A stretch of DNA of 64,000 nt from positions 276,363 to 340,362 of the forward strand of contig JAKAKL010000121.1 of NCBI GenBank assembly GCA_021824565.1, given 5' to 3'. Every line of letters begins with the position of its first letter. The stretch's first letter is position 1. The DNA comes from Bacteroidota bacterium (GTDB lineage: Bacteria > Bacteroidota > Ignavibacteria > Ignavibacteriales > Ignavibacteriaceae). The translations under genes and the position numbers were made by a program. The notes below the pieces were generated by a model. That model worked only from the letters and a program-made list of their open reading frames with translations. It did not search any database and had not been told where the DNA came from. This document shows positions 45,440 to 54,862 of this stretch, piece by piece.

Positions 45440-45804
45440 AATTATAAACGCTTCATATTAGTATAATTATTTTGTTCAATAGTATTAGTGGAGTATCTAT
45501 AACAAACTAAACGTTTCTCTTTCATTGATGAATGAGCGGCGAAGATTACTGATTTGTTTACAAAGAATCGCACTTCTCATAATTATTATTCACCTATACA
45601 GACTGTAGCAGCAGTAAGTTTTTTAGCTTTAAGCAAAAAATGTTTTTCTTGCAATGAACGGCATGCGCGTTTATTCGCGCAAGTTGAGTTTGCGATATAA
45701 TCCATTTTAAAAATATTATTTCCTTGCAATTGCAGCATAACATAGTTCTTAAAAAATAGTCCGCCTTTTAATTGTGTAAGGGTATAGTTTTTATAAAAAG
45801 TGTA
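45440..45804. other. AT-rich gap before the 42-bp array
   Basis: I see no supported gene here. The last part (ATAGTTTTTATAAAAAGTGTAGCC and similar pieces around 45740-45805) looks like a decayed edge of the tandem array. Confidence 0.4.
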
Positions 45805-46245
45805 GCCTTAAGCATGCAATAGGCTATGGTTCTTATTGACGGGATACCCTTACTCATGCGATAGCCCATAGTTCTTATTGACGGGATAGCCTTACGCATG
45901 CGATAGCCTATGGTTCTTATTGACGGGATACCCTTGCGCATGTAATAACCTATGGTTCTTATTGACGGGATACCCTTGCGCATGCGACAGCCTATGGTTC
46001 TTATTGACGGGATAGCCTTACGCATGTAATAACCTATGGTTCTTATTGACGGGATAGCCTTACGCATGTAATAACCTATGGTTCTTATTGACGGGATAGC
46101 CTTACGCATGCGACAGCCTATGGTTCTTATTGACGGGATAGCCTTGTGCAGTGCGACAGCCTATGGTTCTTATTGACGGGACAGCCTTGCGTAGTGCGAC
46201 AGCCTATGGTTCTTATTGGAGGGACAGCCTTGCGCAGTGTAAAAG
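45805..46245. repeat. 42-bp tandem array, ten units
   Basis: The core TTCTTATTG recurs at 45830, 45872, 45914, 45956, 45998, 46040, 46082, 46124, 46167 and 46210: eight steps of 42 bp minus one variation at the end, where two steps are 43. A typical unit reads TATGGTTCTTATTGACGGGA plus TAGCCTTACGCATGCGACAGCC, with a CGCATGCG palindrome. A 113-codon minus-strand frame crosses the array, but I regard it as a by-product. The array ends about 140 bases before the gene at 46381. Confidence 0.95.
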
Positions 46246-46380
46246 CAGCGTTTTTGTACAATTTTAGAGGTTTTTAACTGTTTTTAGATATTGTTCTTAA
46301 AAATACATCTCCCTATCCGGATAATAATAGGGACGGGAGATAATAATAATAAATCAATATAAACAAATATAGGAGGTTAT

Positions 46381-47109
46381 ATGCCTTACAGAAAAGTTCC
46401 CGCGTCGGACAGCGGACGCATAGACGCGTTACGAAATGCGAAAGAGAAAGCTGACTCAACCCCAGCCGATCAATTAGCAATATCGCCGGAGGTTAAATCC
46501 AGGTTAGACCTGTCACTGCCCCAGTTCAAAAAAGAAGTAGATGAAAGAGGCACGGCTCTGTCAATTCAATCTGATTCCACTAAAGCCCGCTTAATATCGG
46601 AGGAAAGATGCGGCGTTTATGTATCTCACTTTTACCAGGTATTTAATCTTGGTATTATAAGAGGTGAATACAAAGCGAGCGAACGGGCTTACTTTCATAT
46701 AGACGTAAGTCAGGAAAGTATACCTGTATTAAAAAACGAGGACAGCATTAAAACTAATGCTGAAAATATAATTTCGGGCGATCCGCTTCGCGTTGCCGCA
46801 GGCGGCAGACCGATGATGAACCCCTCCAAAGATGAAGTCCAGGGCGTATTGAATGAATATAAATCCAAGCTTCAGGACCAGAGTACGAAGAAGGATATAC
46901 TTGAAAAGGAGCAGGAAGATGTGGATGCAATAAGGGCTGACATAGACGATCTTATACGGGATATGTGGGACGAAATAGAATTCAAGTACCGCAAAGACGA
47001 GCCGTCGGTAATGAGAAGGAAGGCTCGTGAATACGGAGTGGTTTACGTACCGCGCCCCGGCGAGCCTCCGGAAGAAATAACGCCGCCCGCACCGGCTCCC
47101 GCGCCCTAA
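46381..47109 (+). CDS. Unrecognised 242-residue protein with proline-rich end
   Basis: The family is not recognised. The ATG at 46381 is preceded by the strong site AGGAGGTTAT. The product opens MPYRKVPASDSGRIDALRNA, has a middle with strands (ARLISEERCGVYVSHFYQVF, then ERAYFHIDVSQESIPVL) and a coiled-coil-like part (about 155-205, ILEKEQEDVDAIRADIDDLI), and ends in alternating Pro and Ala (TPPAPAPAP). No signal peptide is seen. The 42-bp array lies just upstream. The gene at 11558 has the same three traits: array upstream, strong ribosome site, proline end. Confidence 0.75.
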   Translation: MPYRKVPASDSGRIDALRNAKEKADSTPADQLAISPEVKSRLDLSLPQFKKEVDERGTALSIQSDSTKARLISEERCGVYVSHFYQVFNLGIIRGEYKASERAYFHIDVSQESIPVLKNEDSIKTNAENIISGDPLRVAAGGRPMMNPSKDEVQGVLNEYKSKLQDQSTKKDILEKEQEDVDAIRADIDDLIRDMWDEIEFKYRKDEPSVMRRKAREYGVVYVPRPGEPPEEITPPAPAPAP

Positions 47110-47154
47110 CATGCAAAGGAAAATAAATTCTTCTCACTTATAATTTAAAACGTA

Positions 47155-47187
47155 GAAGCCGCCTCAAAATAACTTTTGAGACGGCTT
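47155..47187. terminator. Terminator after the 46381 gene
   Basis: GAAGCCGCCTCAAAA (47155-47169) pairs with TTTTGAGACGGCTTC (47173-47187) with one mismatch. A perfect 28-base palindrome follows at 47198. Confidence 0.85.
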
Positions 47188-47197
47188 CTCATTCATT

Positions 47198-47225
47198 GTA
47201 GGAATTTGATTAATCAAATTCCTAC
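47198..47225. repeat. Perfect 28-base palindrome across a stop codon
   Basis: GTAGGAATTTGATT is followed directly by its exact complement AATCAAATTCCTAC. It contains the TAG stop of the minus-strand T9SS gene (47222-47224). It may be a second terminator stem or a protein-binding site. Confidence 0.7.
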
Positions 47226-48778
47226 TTAAGTAATATCATCTTCTTTGTCGAAATTAAATTTCCTGAGCGAAGCTGATAATAATATATCCCGCTTGCAAGC
47301 TTTGCTGCGTTAAAGGTTACATTATATATTCCCGCGTTCTGGTTCCCGTTGTAAAGAGTCTCTACTTCGTTGCCAAGTTCGTTATATACTTTCAGAGTTA
47401 CATAGCCGGACTTCGGTACGGAGTATTGAATATTAGTCGCAGGGTTGAACGGGTTGGGATAATTCTGCTCGAGCGAAAAAGCTTTGGGCGCGTTATTAGA
47501 AACCTGCTTTATGCCGAGAGGCGAGGTGCTTAAAATAACCTGAACGTTTGTTTGACCCGGATGAGCAGTAACGTTATTCATATAAAAAATCTGCGAACTG
47601 TTATAGAAGTAAATATCATATGAATAAATTTTGTTCGATACAGGGAAAGAAAATGTTCCATTAGAAGCGCTGACTGTAGTAGACTGCGCGGAGTCCGGGC
47701 TAACAGCAGCAAAAGATATTGGGAATCCCGGCGCCATTCCATTTAAGGTTACAGTGCCTGAGATAGTGCTGTTGGCGTTATATATTACAAAATTCCTAAC
47801 AATGCTGTCTCCGGGCGAAATAGTTTGAACAAAAGCCCTGCCGTCAAGCTGAGTAGTAGTATAGCCGTTTGGTCCTTCGAAGTAAGACTCTAAAGTCCAC
47901 GCCTGGGAGCTCTGGCTTAAATCAGCCTGCGTTAGACCAATTTGGTAAACTCCGCTCGAATTAGTTTTAACGTCAATATTCACCGGGCTAATTGAGCTGT
48001 ATGAATTAATACTAACGCTCGCATTAGCCATAGCATTTCCATTTTCATCTTTTACTGTTCCGGCAACCTGGGCAGCGGCGGAAGCAAATGAAAAGTTCTT
48101 TCCCGTTAAGCTGCCGGAGATAGTTACGTCATATTCAGCAGGATTGATAATATTAGGAGGGAAAGGATTAGAGATCAGGGATATTCTCCAGGGATTTCCA
48201 GCGGTATCGCTGTTCATAGCAATTGAATAGTTGCCGTTTGCGTCGGTAACAGCGTCCCAGAAGTTAGGCTGGTATTTTTCACTTCTTTTAAGTTCAACGA
48301 AGATATTAGCGGCGCTTTTCCCGGCGGGAGCCGTAATAGTTCCTTGAATAGTATATGCGGGTGAGGGTAATGGGGTTGCGGTTCCGGCAATGGTAGCGCT
48401 TGATCCGCCCTCGGTAAATCTAAAGACATATTTACCCGGGGCAATTCCGGCGGGCATGGAGAAAGTAATTACGCCGTTAGCTTTGCCGTCCATATCGGGC
48501 GGTCCGTTATGTCCTTGCGTATCGCCGTCTGTTTGATCGAATGCTTGATATAAAACGTCGCCGGCATCTATGGTGCCGCTGCCGTTTACATCGTACCAAA
48601 TTTCACCTAAAGCAGTTGAGCCGGCTGGTACGTTGTACGTCCAGCTAATGTTGCTGCCTGAAACCATGGTAAAATTAGATGTGGCTCCGTTTACTGTTAG
48701 ATTGGTAACCTGACCGTAAGCGGTGATTGTACAGAAAAGCAGAAATGCTGATAACAATATTTTAGTGTAGCTTTTCAT
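47222..48778 (-). CDS. T9SS-sorted surface protein with CarboxypepD-like domains
   Basis: This 518-residue protein has a signal peptide (KILLSAFLLFCTITAYG), a first beta-rich domain (FTMVSGSNISWTYNVPAG), then repeated carboxypeptidase-regulatory-like or Ig-like modules (ISGSLTGKNFSFASAAAQV, VAGTVKDENGNAMANASVSI, TISGTVTLNGMAPGFPISF) and the T9SS signal (NYPNPFNPATNIQYSVP, then LASGIYYYQLRSG). No catalytic motif is seen, so it is probably structural or adhesive. It shares a spacer of 550 bases with the T9SS gene at 49332, which also lies on the minus strand. Confidence 0.85.
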   Translation of the reverse strand: MKSYTKILLSAFLLFCTITAYGQVTNLTVNGATSNFTMVSGSNISWTYNVPAGSTALGEIWYDVNGSGTIDAGDVLYQAFDQTDGDTQGHNGPPDMDGKANGVITFSMPAGIAPGKYVFRFTEGGSSATIAGTATPLPSPAYTIQGTITAPAGKSAANIFVELKRSEKYQPNFWDAVTDANGNYSIAMNSDTAGNPWRISLISNPFPPNIINPAEYDVTISGSLTGKNFSFASAAAQVAGTVKDENGNAMANASVSINSYSSISPVNIDVKTNSSGVYQIGLTQADLSQSSQAWTLESYFEGPNGYTTTQLDGRAFVQTISPGDSIVRNFVIYNANSTISGTVTLNGMAPGFPISFAAVSPDSAQSTTVSASNGTFSFPVSNKIYSYDIYFYNSSQIFYMNNVTAHPGQTNVQVILSTSPLGIKQVSNNAPKAFSLEQNYPNPFNPATNIQYSVPKSGYVTLKVYNELGNEVETLYNGNQNAGIYNVTFNAAKLASGIYYYQLRSGNLISTKKMILLK

Positions 48779-48969
48779 AATATTTCCTTTTTGTTAGTAA
48801 TAACCTGATGATATTATAAAACTAAAAAGTATGATAGTCAAGCTAACGGTTCGATTATTAAAAATAAAATGAAATCAATGACTCAACATAAGCATCGTAC
48901 GCTTTTTCAAAGAGGGGATTTTTATAGACTGTGAGAAGATTCTTTATAAACGAAAATATATTAATTATC
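48779..48969. other. Gap between the two T9SS genes, before the dispersed element
   Basis: I see no gene here. The bases next to 48778 should hold the promoter of the T9SS gene at 47222. Confidence 0.4.
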
Positions 48970-49260
48970 CTAAGTAATACTTTATCCTTTTATATTCATA
49001 TCTTAAAATTTCGTTGATACATTCAATAAGCTCATAAGGTTTTAACAGTGGGTTTTATGTTGGTTACTAAGGTTACAAAAGCAGATAAAGTCTTTAACAT
49101 AATATCATAAACATTTTGGGATTAAAAATGCGCTGATAAATTATTCTTAAGAAACCTTATTTTTCTTTCTGACCTTAGTAATAAAGGAAAGGTTTTACAT
49201 AATAACATTATTACCTTATTTGCCTGTACAAACATATTTCAACAAGTATTCTAAGATTGA
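48970..49260 (+). repeat. Dispersed non-coding element, copy 2
   Basis: This copy matches 14521-14842 in the same orientation. GTTACTAAGGT (49063-49073) pairs with ACCTTAGTAA (49172-49181), enclosing 98 bases against 97 in copy 1. The outer GCGGGTTT arm is weaker here (GTGGGTTT, with no matching partner). Conserved inner blocks include AACATAATATCA and TTTTGGGATTAAAAATGCGC. Confidence 0.8.
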
Positions 49261-49272
49261 TGTTAAAAAAAA

Positions 49273-49303
49273 GAAGCCGTCCCGGGTATTCCGAAACGGC
49301 TTC
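49273..49303 (-). terminator. Terminator after the TED-type T9SS gene
   Basis: GAAGCCGT (49273-49280) pairs with ACGGCTTC (49296-49303). The A-run to the left supplies a T tail for the minus-strand transcript of the gene ending at 49332. Confidence 0.85.
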
Positions 49304-49331
49304 AGTTATGTGGTCAAGTCAACAGCTAATA

Positions 49332-51632
49332 TTATTTCATCAAAATCATTTTCTTTACTGAGACGTAATCTTTAGTAGTTAGCCTGTAGAAATAAATTCC
49401 GCTCGGCATATTGCCCGCATTGAATTGAAGCGAGTATTCGCCAGGCGCATATTCTCTATTGGTTAGGGTTGCAACCTGCTGCCCGATTACGTTAAATACA
49501 GTTATGTTAACGGCTTCTCTCTTAGCAATGCTGAATGAGATAACGGTCGAAGGATTGAACGGGTTCGGATAGTTTTGCTCGAGGCTGAATTCCTTCGGAG
49601 CAATCTTATCATTTGCTACGTTAGTAACGCCGCCGGGATTGCTTGCAACAAGCCATGAAGACGGGGATACATTTCTAACGATGCCCGGCATATTTGCCTG
49701 GTTAGCCGAGATTAGAGTTGCAAAGTTTGCAATGTTTACGTTGTTTGCAACATAGCCGTCAAAATAATTTATATTCATCTGCCCGGCGCCGTAGAAGCAG
49801 CGAACAATAACCTGTCCGTTAACAACGCCTGAAGGAAATTCCAGAACGGAATTAGGAGCAAGTATAGCTGCAGTAACATTGATATATGAAAGATATATAG
49901 TATCGGCTTGCGGGAAGTTCAAAAGTACTTTGTCAATGGTTGTACCGGTAACGCTGAATCCGCCTTTCATAGTAACGACTTTACCAAGAATATTTACGAT
50001 AACAGTAGAGCCGCTTGGCGCGTCTACAATGAAATTATTTTCTTTTGATACTAAAGCTCCGTCAACGTTGAAAACGTTCAGAGTATCGTTATGCCCGATA
50101 AGCTCAACTTGATTGTATTCGTCCTTTACGGTATCGGTGCTTACAAGAGCAGAAAGCTGGTTGGACAAATTCAGCAGGTGAGTTCTCGCCTGCTCAAAAT
50201 CGATGACAGAATCTTTAACTATACCGCTGTCGGCAGTAAATTGAGTAGTAGTGGTTATATAGTTCTGGTAAACGGCTTTGCCGTGAACGACCGCGCCGCT
50301 GATAAATGTAAGATGATTTCCAACTACAAGTACATCACCGGAATAACTGGGAAGATCAAAGCCAACGCTGTATTTTCTCAGGTCAGCGTAGCCGCCGATA
50401 GCCGCTTTGCCCTGTGTGTCGGATGAAGGCTGTATTAAGGTATCTAACACAAAAAGATTATATCCAGTTGCCGCGCCGAGATCAAAAGTAAGCGAAGGAA
50501 CGTTGCCGTAATCAACTTTTACTTTAATTTGCAGGGATGCAGAATCATTGGCTGCAATAGTGCCTGCGTTCCAAACGCCTGTAGAAGGATCATAAACGCC
50601 GGAAGGAGTGCATGAAACGAAATCAAGCAAAGAAGATAATTGGTCGGATACTTTTACGTCCTGAGCATTGCCGTTTCCGGTGTTTTTAACTGTGATAGTA
50701 TAATTAATAATATCGCCGTTTGAAGCGTTTGTCTTATCGGCAGTCTTATTGATAACCAAATTATAAGAGCCGGACCAGTTGACGATTTGAGTAATGGTTC
50801 TTGTAGCAGTAGTAGGAGTAGCGAGGATTAATTTTTGTTTTCCATTTGGATCGGCTACGTTATAATACTTAGTACCGCAGGGAATGCCAACGATGCCGGC
50901 AGCAGTAATTGTAGCTGTTGATTGTCCTGCCGCAGGCGTCAAAGTAATTTGAGGACTAACGCCGCTGGAGTCTGTTGTAACGCTTGTTTGGCTTAATGTT
51001 CCTTGAGTAACAGAAAGAGAGATTTGAACGTTAGGCATCGCCAGTCCTTCGTCGTTATATGCCTGCACTGTGAATGTTACAGGAGAACCGGTTGTAAACG
51101 ATTGAGGCGGAATATTAATTACGAATGTTTTCAGGCTGTAGCCGTGAGCGTTTGTCAATGCGTCGTTTATTATTTGATTGGCTCTGTTTTTAATATCGGT
51201 AATATCTGCATGATTTTGACCGGACAGGGTGCTGATGTTAAGGCTGTCTGTTAAATGCCAGAGAGCCAGCTGTATAGCAGCGGCTTCGCGGTGAATATCG
51301 CTTAACATTCCGGAATAGGTTTTCTTGAAAGGATAATAATTATTTAAAATATATGAAAGCGTATCGTTAGTAGATGAAACATCCTGATAATCGCTGTTGT
51401 AAATCATATGATGATATAAATCAATGCAGTACAAACTTGTAGACTGCCCATCGACCTCGGCTTTGAATGTGCCTGCAAAATAAGTATCGTTTACCGGCCA
51501 GGGCAAATAAATACCAACACCCACGTCGGTTCCGATTACCTGTGCAATACTTTTGACTTTAGCATTTGTCATCTGGTTTGTGCCGATAACAAAAAGTAAA
51601 GCAGCAATGATTAACGTAAATTTATTTCTCAC
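49332..51632 (-). CDS. T9SS surface protein with putative thioester adhesin (TED) domain
   Basis: In this 766-residue protein, after a signal peptide (to about 24), residues 30-160 resemble a thioester domain: Cys69 in SLYCIDLYHH and Gln121 in AAAIQLALWHLTD fit the Cys and Gln that form an internal thioester in Gram-positive adhesins. Then come a Big-1/invasin-like Ig domain (about 175-285), a DUF11 module (INYTITVKNTGNGNAQDVKV), a choice-of-anchor-A-like domain (LGAATGYNLFVLDT, SDTQGKAAIGGYADL) and the T9SS signal (NYPNPFNPSTVISFSI). It likely attaches to surfaces, perhaps covalently. Confidence 0.8.
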   Translation of the reverse strand: MRNKFTLIIAALLFVIGTNQMTNAKVKSIAQVIGTDVGVGIYLPWPVNDTYFAGTFKAEVDGQSTSLYCIDLYHHMIYNSDYQDVSSTNDTLSYILNNYYPFKKTYSGMLSDIHREAAAIQLALWHLTDSLNISTLSGQNHADITDIKNRANQIINDALTNAHGYSLKTFVINIPPQSFTTGSPVTFTVQAYNDEGLAMPNVQISLSVTQGTLSQTSVTTDSSGVSPQITLTPAAGQSTATITAAGIVGIPCGTKYYNVADPNGKQKLILATPTTATRTITQIVNWSGSYNLVINKTADKTNASNGDIINYTITVKNTGNGNAQDVKVSDQLSSLLDFVSCTPSGVYDPSTGVWNAGTIAANDSASLQIKVKVDYGNVPSLTFDLGAATGYNLFVLDTLIQPSSDTQGKAAIGGYADLRKYSVGFDLPSYSGDVLVVGNHLTFISGAVVHGKAVYQNYITTTTQFTADSGIVKDSVIDFEQARTHLLNLSNQLSALVSTDTVKDEYNQVELIGHNDTLNVFNVDGALVSKENNFIVDAPSGSTVIVNILGKVVTMKGGFSVTGTTIDKVLLNFPQADTIYLSYINVTAAILAPNSVLEFPSGVVNGQVIVRCFYGAGQMNINYFDGYVANNVNIANFATLISANQANMPGIVRNVSPSSWLVASNPGGVTNVANDKIAPKEFSLEQNYPNPFNPSTVISFSIAKREAVNITVFNVIGQQVATLTNREYAPGEYSLQFNAGNMPSGIYFYRLTTKDYVSVKKMILMK

Positions 51633-51858
51633 TTTAGTCTCCAGCTAAATTTATTTTTTCTCTCTTCTATACTATTATCAGACCAAGAAATAAACGCTAA
51701 AAACAGATTGAAAACGGCATGGTTCTTTTATTCATATTGTCTTAGAATGGAACGCAATATCAAATTGAGTAGGTAAGAAACGGAGGCTTAGGCATCTGAT
51801 CCTGTTTTATAATATGAAGTTGAATGAGGAGGCAGTTGTAAGTTAGAGCAGGCAGAAA

Positions 51859-53286
51859 TTAATTTGTCTTTTGATCATTGGGCTGCGAACTGAAACCCTT
51901 CTTTTCCATTTTTCCCCAGCCGCGGTTTCCGGCGATATAATCAATAGTAGCCTTGAAGCGCCACCAAGCAATTATTTGCCGGTAGCCGAAGTTTTCAAAG
52001 AAAGCAGCACCGAAAAGTATAAACAGATCTTTTAGGGTCGGATATTTTTTAAAAGATAATTCTTCTAATATTACAGACAATATGGAGAGGACTATTCCGT
52101 ATAGAAGCACTGCGGATAAGATAGCGAAGGCAAATGAAGTGGATACAATATTTAGAAAGAATGCGATAAGAAAAATCATGTAGCCTGTCATCTCTATTAT
52201 CGGTCCGATCATTTCAAAAAAGGCATAATAAGGAAAACCAATGAACCCGAGAGCGCCGTATGCCGGGTTGAATAATAATTTCATGTGAAGTCTTAAGCTG
52301 TCGATAGTACCTTTCTGCCAGCGGATTCTTTGGCTGCGCAGGATTTTTAATCTTTCCGGAGCTTCAGTCCAGCAGACAGGATCGGGAATAAAAGTAATTT
52401 TGGTTTTGGGATTTTTCTTACGGAAGACGCTGTGCATCCTAATGATTATTTCCATGTCCTCGCCGATTGAGCCTTCCCTGTAGCCGCCGATGTTTATAAG
52501 AGCGTCTCTTGAGAAGCAGCTAAACGCTCCGGAGATAATCATAACGCTGTTAAGAACGTCGAACCCGTTTCTTCCGAATAAGAATGCGCGCAGATATTCG
52601 ACAGTTTGAAAGCGCGCCAGCCATGAATCCGCAATACCGACTTTAACCATATTGCCGTGGTTAATTTCGCAGCCGTTTGCAACGCGGATAGTTCCGCCGA
52701 CAGCAATAATATTTTCATTCTCCATAAACGGGCGGACAATTTTAAGCAGGCAGTCTCTCTCTAAAATCGAGTCCGCATCAATTACTGTTATCAATGGATT
52801 TTTCGCGATGTTTATTCCTGCATTTATTGCGTCCGCCTTGCCGCCGTTAACTTTGTCGATAACTACGAGAGACGGGTATTCATGCGACATATAAACGGCT
52901 CTGATCGGATTGGACTTTAATTCATAAAACGGGATGAACGAAACCTGGCGGATTGAAAAATTGCCGAATATTTTTTCAAGCGTTTGATCTGTCGAGCCGT
53001 CATTGACAATTACGAGCTGGAAGTCAGGATATTCCAACTGTAAAAGCGATTTGATGCTGTCGACTATCGTGTTCTCTTCATTATATGCCGGGACTATAAT
53101 TGAGATCGGCTTATAATTCTGGAACTTGAATATTTTTTTCAGATCTATGTAAGCCATCTTTTGTTTATACTGCAAAATTCTTTTGAAGGAAAGAATGTTC
53201 AGCAAGAGATAGATCGAACCGATTGCAAAAGAATATGCGAGGAGCAGGTAATTGTATCCGACAATAATAAAATCGATAATCGTCAT
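51859..53286 (-). CDS. Membrane-bound processive GT2 glycosyltransferase
   Basis: This 475-residue protein has N-terminal membrane segment(s), a cytoplasmic GT2 domain (ISIIVPAYNEENTIVDSI, VNDGSTDQT, VIDADSILERDC, EDMEII, and the QRIRWQKG motif of processive enzymes), and about three C-terminal membrane segments (MIFLIAFFLNIVSTSF, then FAFAILSAVLLYGIVLSI). The layout is that of PgaC/hyaluronan-synthase-like polymerases of exopolysaccharide. Its start overlaps the end of the HEAT-repeat gene by 4 bases. Neighbouring genes for a YaiO-like barrel and an LtaS-like enzyme fit export and modification. Confidence 0.9.
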   Translation of the reverse strand: MTIIDFIIVGYNYLLLAYSFAIGSIYLLLNILSFKRILQYKQKMAYIDLKKIFKFQNYKPISIIVPAYNEENTIVDSIKSLLQLEYPDFQLVIVNDGSTDQTLEKIFGNFSIRQVSFIPFYELKSNPIRAVYMSHEYPSLVVIDKVNGGKADAINAGINIAKNPLITVIDADSILERDCLLKIVRPFMENENIIAVGGTIRVANGCEINHGNMVKVGIADSWLARFQTVEYLRAFLFGRNGFDVLNSVMIISGAFSCFSRDALINIGGYREGSIGEDMEIIIRMHSVFRKKNPKTKITFIPDPVCWTEAPERLKILRSQRIRWQKGTIDSLRLHMKLLFNPAYGALGFIGFPYYAFFEMIGPIIEMTGYMIFLIAFFLNIVSTSFAFAILSAVLLYGIVLSILSVILEELSFKKYPTLKDLFILFGAAFFENFGYRQIIAWWRFKATIDYIAGNRGWGKMEKKGFSSQPNDQKTN

Positions 53287-54353
53287 CTGCCGTCTCTAAC
53301 TTTCTTTTCGCTTAGAAGCATTCTTGAAATAGCTGCGGAGTTTCCTTTATCAATGCTGTAGGCTAATTCGGACAGCTTCGCTTCGCCGTCGTCATAATGG
53401 TCGAGAATGGCTCGCGCCGCTTGATATTGCACATCGTAATTGTCTTCAAAAAGTTTTGAGAATATTCTCGCTTCAAAGGATTTGTTATCGAGCCGGCTTA
53501 GTGTTTTAATAGCCTGGCTTCTTACTTCCGGCAGCTTATGCTCAATTAGTTTGCTGACGGCAAATGCAGCGTTTTCATATTTGATCTCTTCAATAAATTT
53601 TAGGCATTCTATAATAACTTCTTTTGTATGAGAGTAAACCAGCATTTGCAGAACTGCTGCGCCTGCATTTTGATATTTATAATAACGCAGCACACGCAGA
53701 AGGGTTATTGTTAATGAACTTGATGTTTCCACTTCCAGAAGCTTTATGATTTCGACGCAGACTTTTTCATTGAACTCCGTGAGGATTAAAAGCAGGTAAT
53801 CGTTTCCAAGTTTGTTGAACTTAATAAACTCATTGAGGATTAGTTCGATGCTGTCGTAAGAATTAATTTTAGCCAGGGCGACCGCGCAGCTAAAAAATAC
53901 CTGCTGGTTACGCATCCTAATTTTCTTACGCAGCAGCGGCTCAGCCTTGTCCATTGCGGTGGCGCCTGCAAAAAAAGCGGCGAAGATAATTTTCTTTTTC
54001 CGGCGCGATTGCAGTTTATTTAAAACGTAATCCGCCAATGCAGTATGATTTATCAAAGAAGAAAGGCGTTCAAAGTCTGCGCCTTTAAGCGTAAGCAGAA
54101 ATTCTCTGAGATACTCAAGAAGGTATTTATATTTTCTTCGAGGAATTTTTTTTATCAAAGCCTGCGGCGGTTCATCGTTTTCTAAAAAAGAAAATATGAG
54201 CGATTCCCATTTGCTAAAAAACTTTGCCTGCTGATTGGATGTATAACCATTAATTATTCTAAGTATGACAACGAAGGCTACAAGCACGTAGCTTGCGAGC
54301 AGCAAAAGTAATATTGTCAAGATTATAAGATGATAAATACTGTCGGGACTCAA
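53283..54353 (-). CDS. Membrane-anchored HEAT-repeat protein
   Basis: This 356-residue protein has one N-terminal membrane helix (YHLIILTILLLLLASYVLVA), and from about 100 onward helical repeats of HEAT type (AALQMLVYS-like units, then VRSQAIKTLSRLDNKSFEAR, and VQYQAARAILDHYDD). Such proteins act as scaffolds. Four-base overlap with the GT2 gene and 27-base spacing to the response regulator gene place it in the exopolysaccharide operon, so it may link regulation to the synthase. Confidence 0.85.
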   Translation of the reverse strand: MSPDSIYHLIILTILLLLLASYVLVAFVVILRIINGYTSNQQAKFFSKWESLIFSFLENDEPPQALIKKIPRRKYKYLLEYLREFLLTLKGADFERLSSLINHTALADYVLNKLQSRRKKKIIFAAFFAGATAMDKAEPLLRKKIRMRNQQVFFSCAVALAKINSYDSIELILNEFIKFNKLGNDYLLLILTEFNEKVCVEIIKLLEVETSSSLTITLLRVLRYYKYQNAGAAVLQMLVYSHTKEVIIECLKFIEEIKYENAAFAVSKLIEHKLPEVRSQAIKTLSRLDNKSFEARIFSKLFEDNYDVQYQAARAILDHYDDGEAKLSELAYSIDKGNSAAISRMLLSEKKVRDGR

Positions 54354-54380
54354 TTCGATTTTTTACTTTTTAATACCGGA

Positions 54381-54758
54381 TTAAACGCTTGTGTACTTTT
54401 TTATCTTCGCCATCATTTCCAGAGTGGAAAACGGCTTTAAAATATAATCAACTGCTCCCAATTCTAAAGCGCTGTTCAGCATCTCCTCGTTATTATTTGT
54501 CGTAAAAATTATTACCGGTATGTTTAAGCTTGCCGGGTTCGATTTAAGCTCGCGCAGTATTGTTAATCCGTTTCTAATTGGAAGGAGCAGATCCAGTATT
54601 ATTAATGCCGGTTTCAGTTCCAATACCGTTTCCACAACATTTTCACCGGTTGCAAGATGAACTACCGAATAATTTTCACTTTCAAGCTTATGAACGATAA
54701 TCCTTTTTGCAATCTCGCTGTCCTCCGCCAGCAAAATTTGCTGTTGTTTGTTTTCCAT
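54381..54758 (-). CDS. CheY-like single-domain response regulator
   Basis: This 125-residue receiver domain has ILLAEDSEIAKRIIVHKL with the acidic pair, the phospho-acceptor Asp in LIILDLLLPIRNG, Thr in VIIFTTNNNEE and Lys in YILKPFSTLEM. No output domain is present, so it should act by binding a partner, perhaps the HEAT-repeat protein or the synthase. No kinase gene is adjacent. It is the first gene of the minus-strand group (regulator, HEAT, GT2). Confidence 0.93.
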   Translation of the reverse strand: MENKQQQILLAEDSEIAKRIIVHKLESENYSVVHLATGENVVETVLELKPALIILDLLLPIRNGLTILRELKSNPASLNIPVIIFTTNNNEEMLNSALELGAVDYILKPFSTLEMMAKIKKYTSV

Positions 54759-54862
54759 TTTGATGATTGTTTTATTTAGGCTCTATTAACTATCTTTCTT
54801 GATATAAATATAATAATATTTTATATCGCCAGTCGAAATTTAATAAAAAGAAAAACATACTG

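Noticed and set aside
45768-46109. Minus-strand 113-codon frame with a 14-residue repeat (MRKAIPSIRTIGYY type)
   Set aside because: It is produced by the 42-bp DNA array, covers only part of it, has no ribosome site, and the units vary at DNA level without sign of protein selection.
45805-46245. CRISPR array
   Set aside because: The units are contiguous and nearly identical over their whole length; there are no unique spacers and no cas genes.
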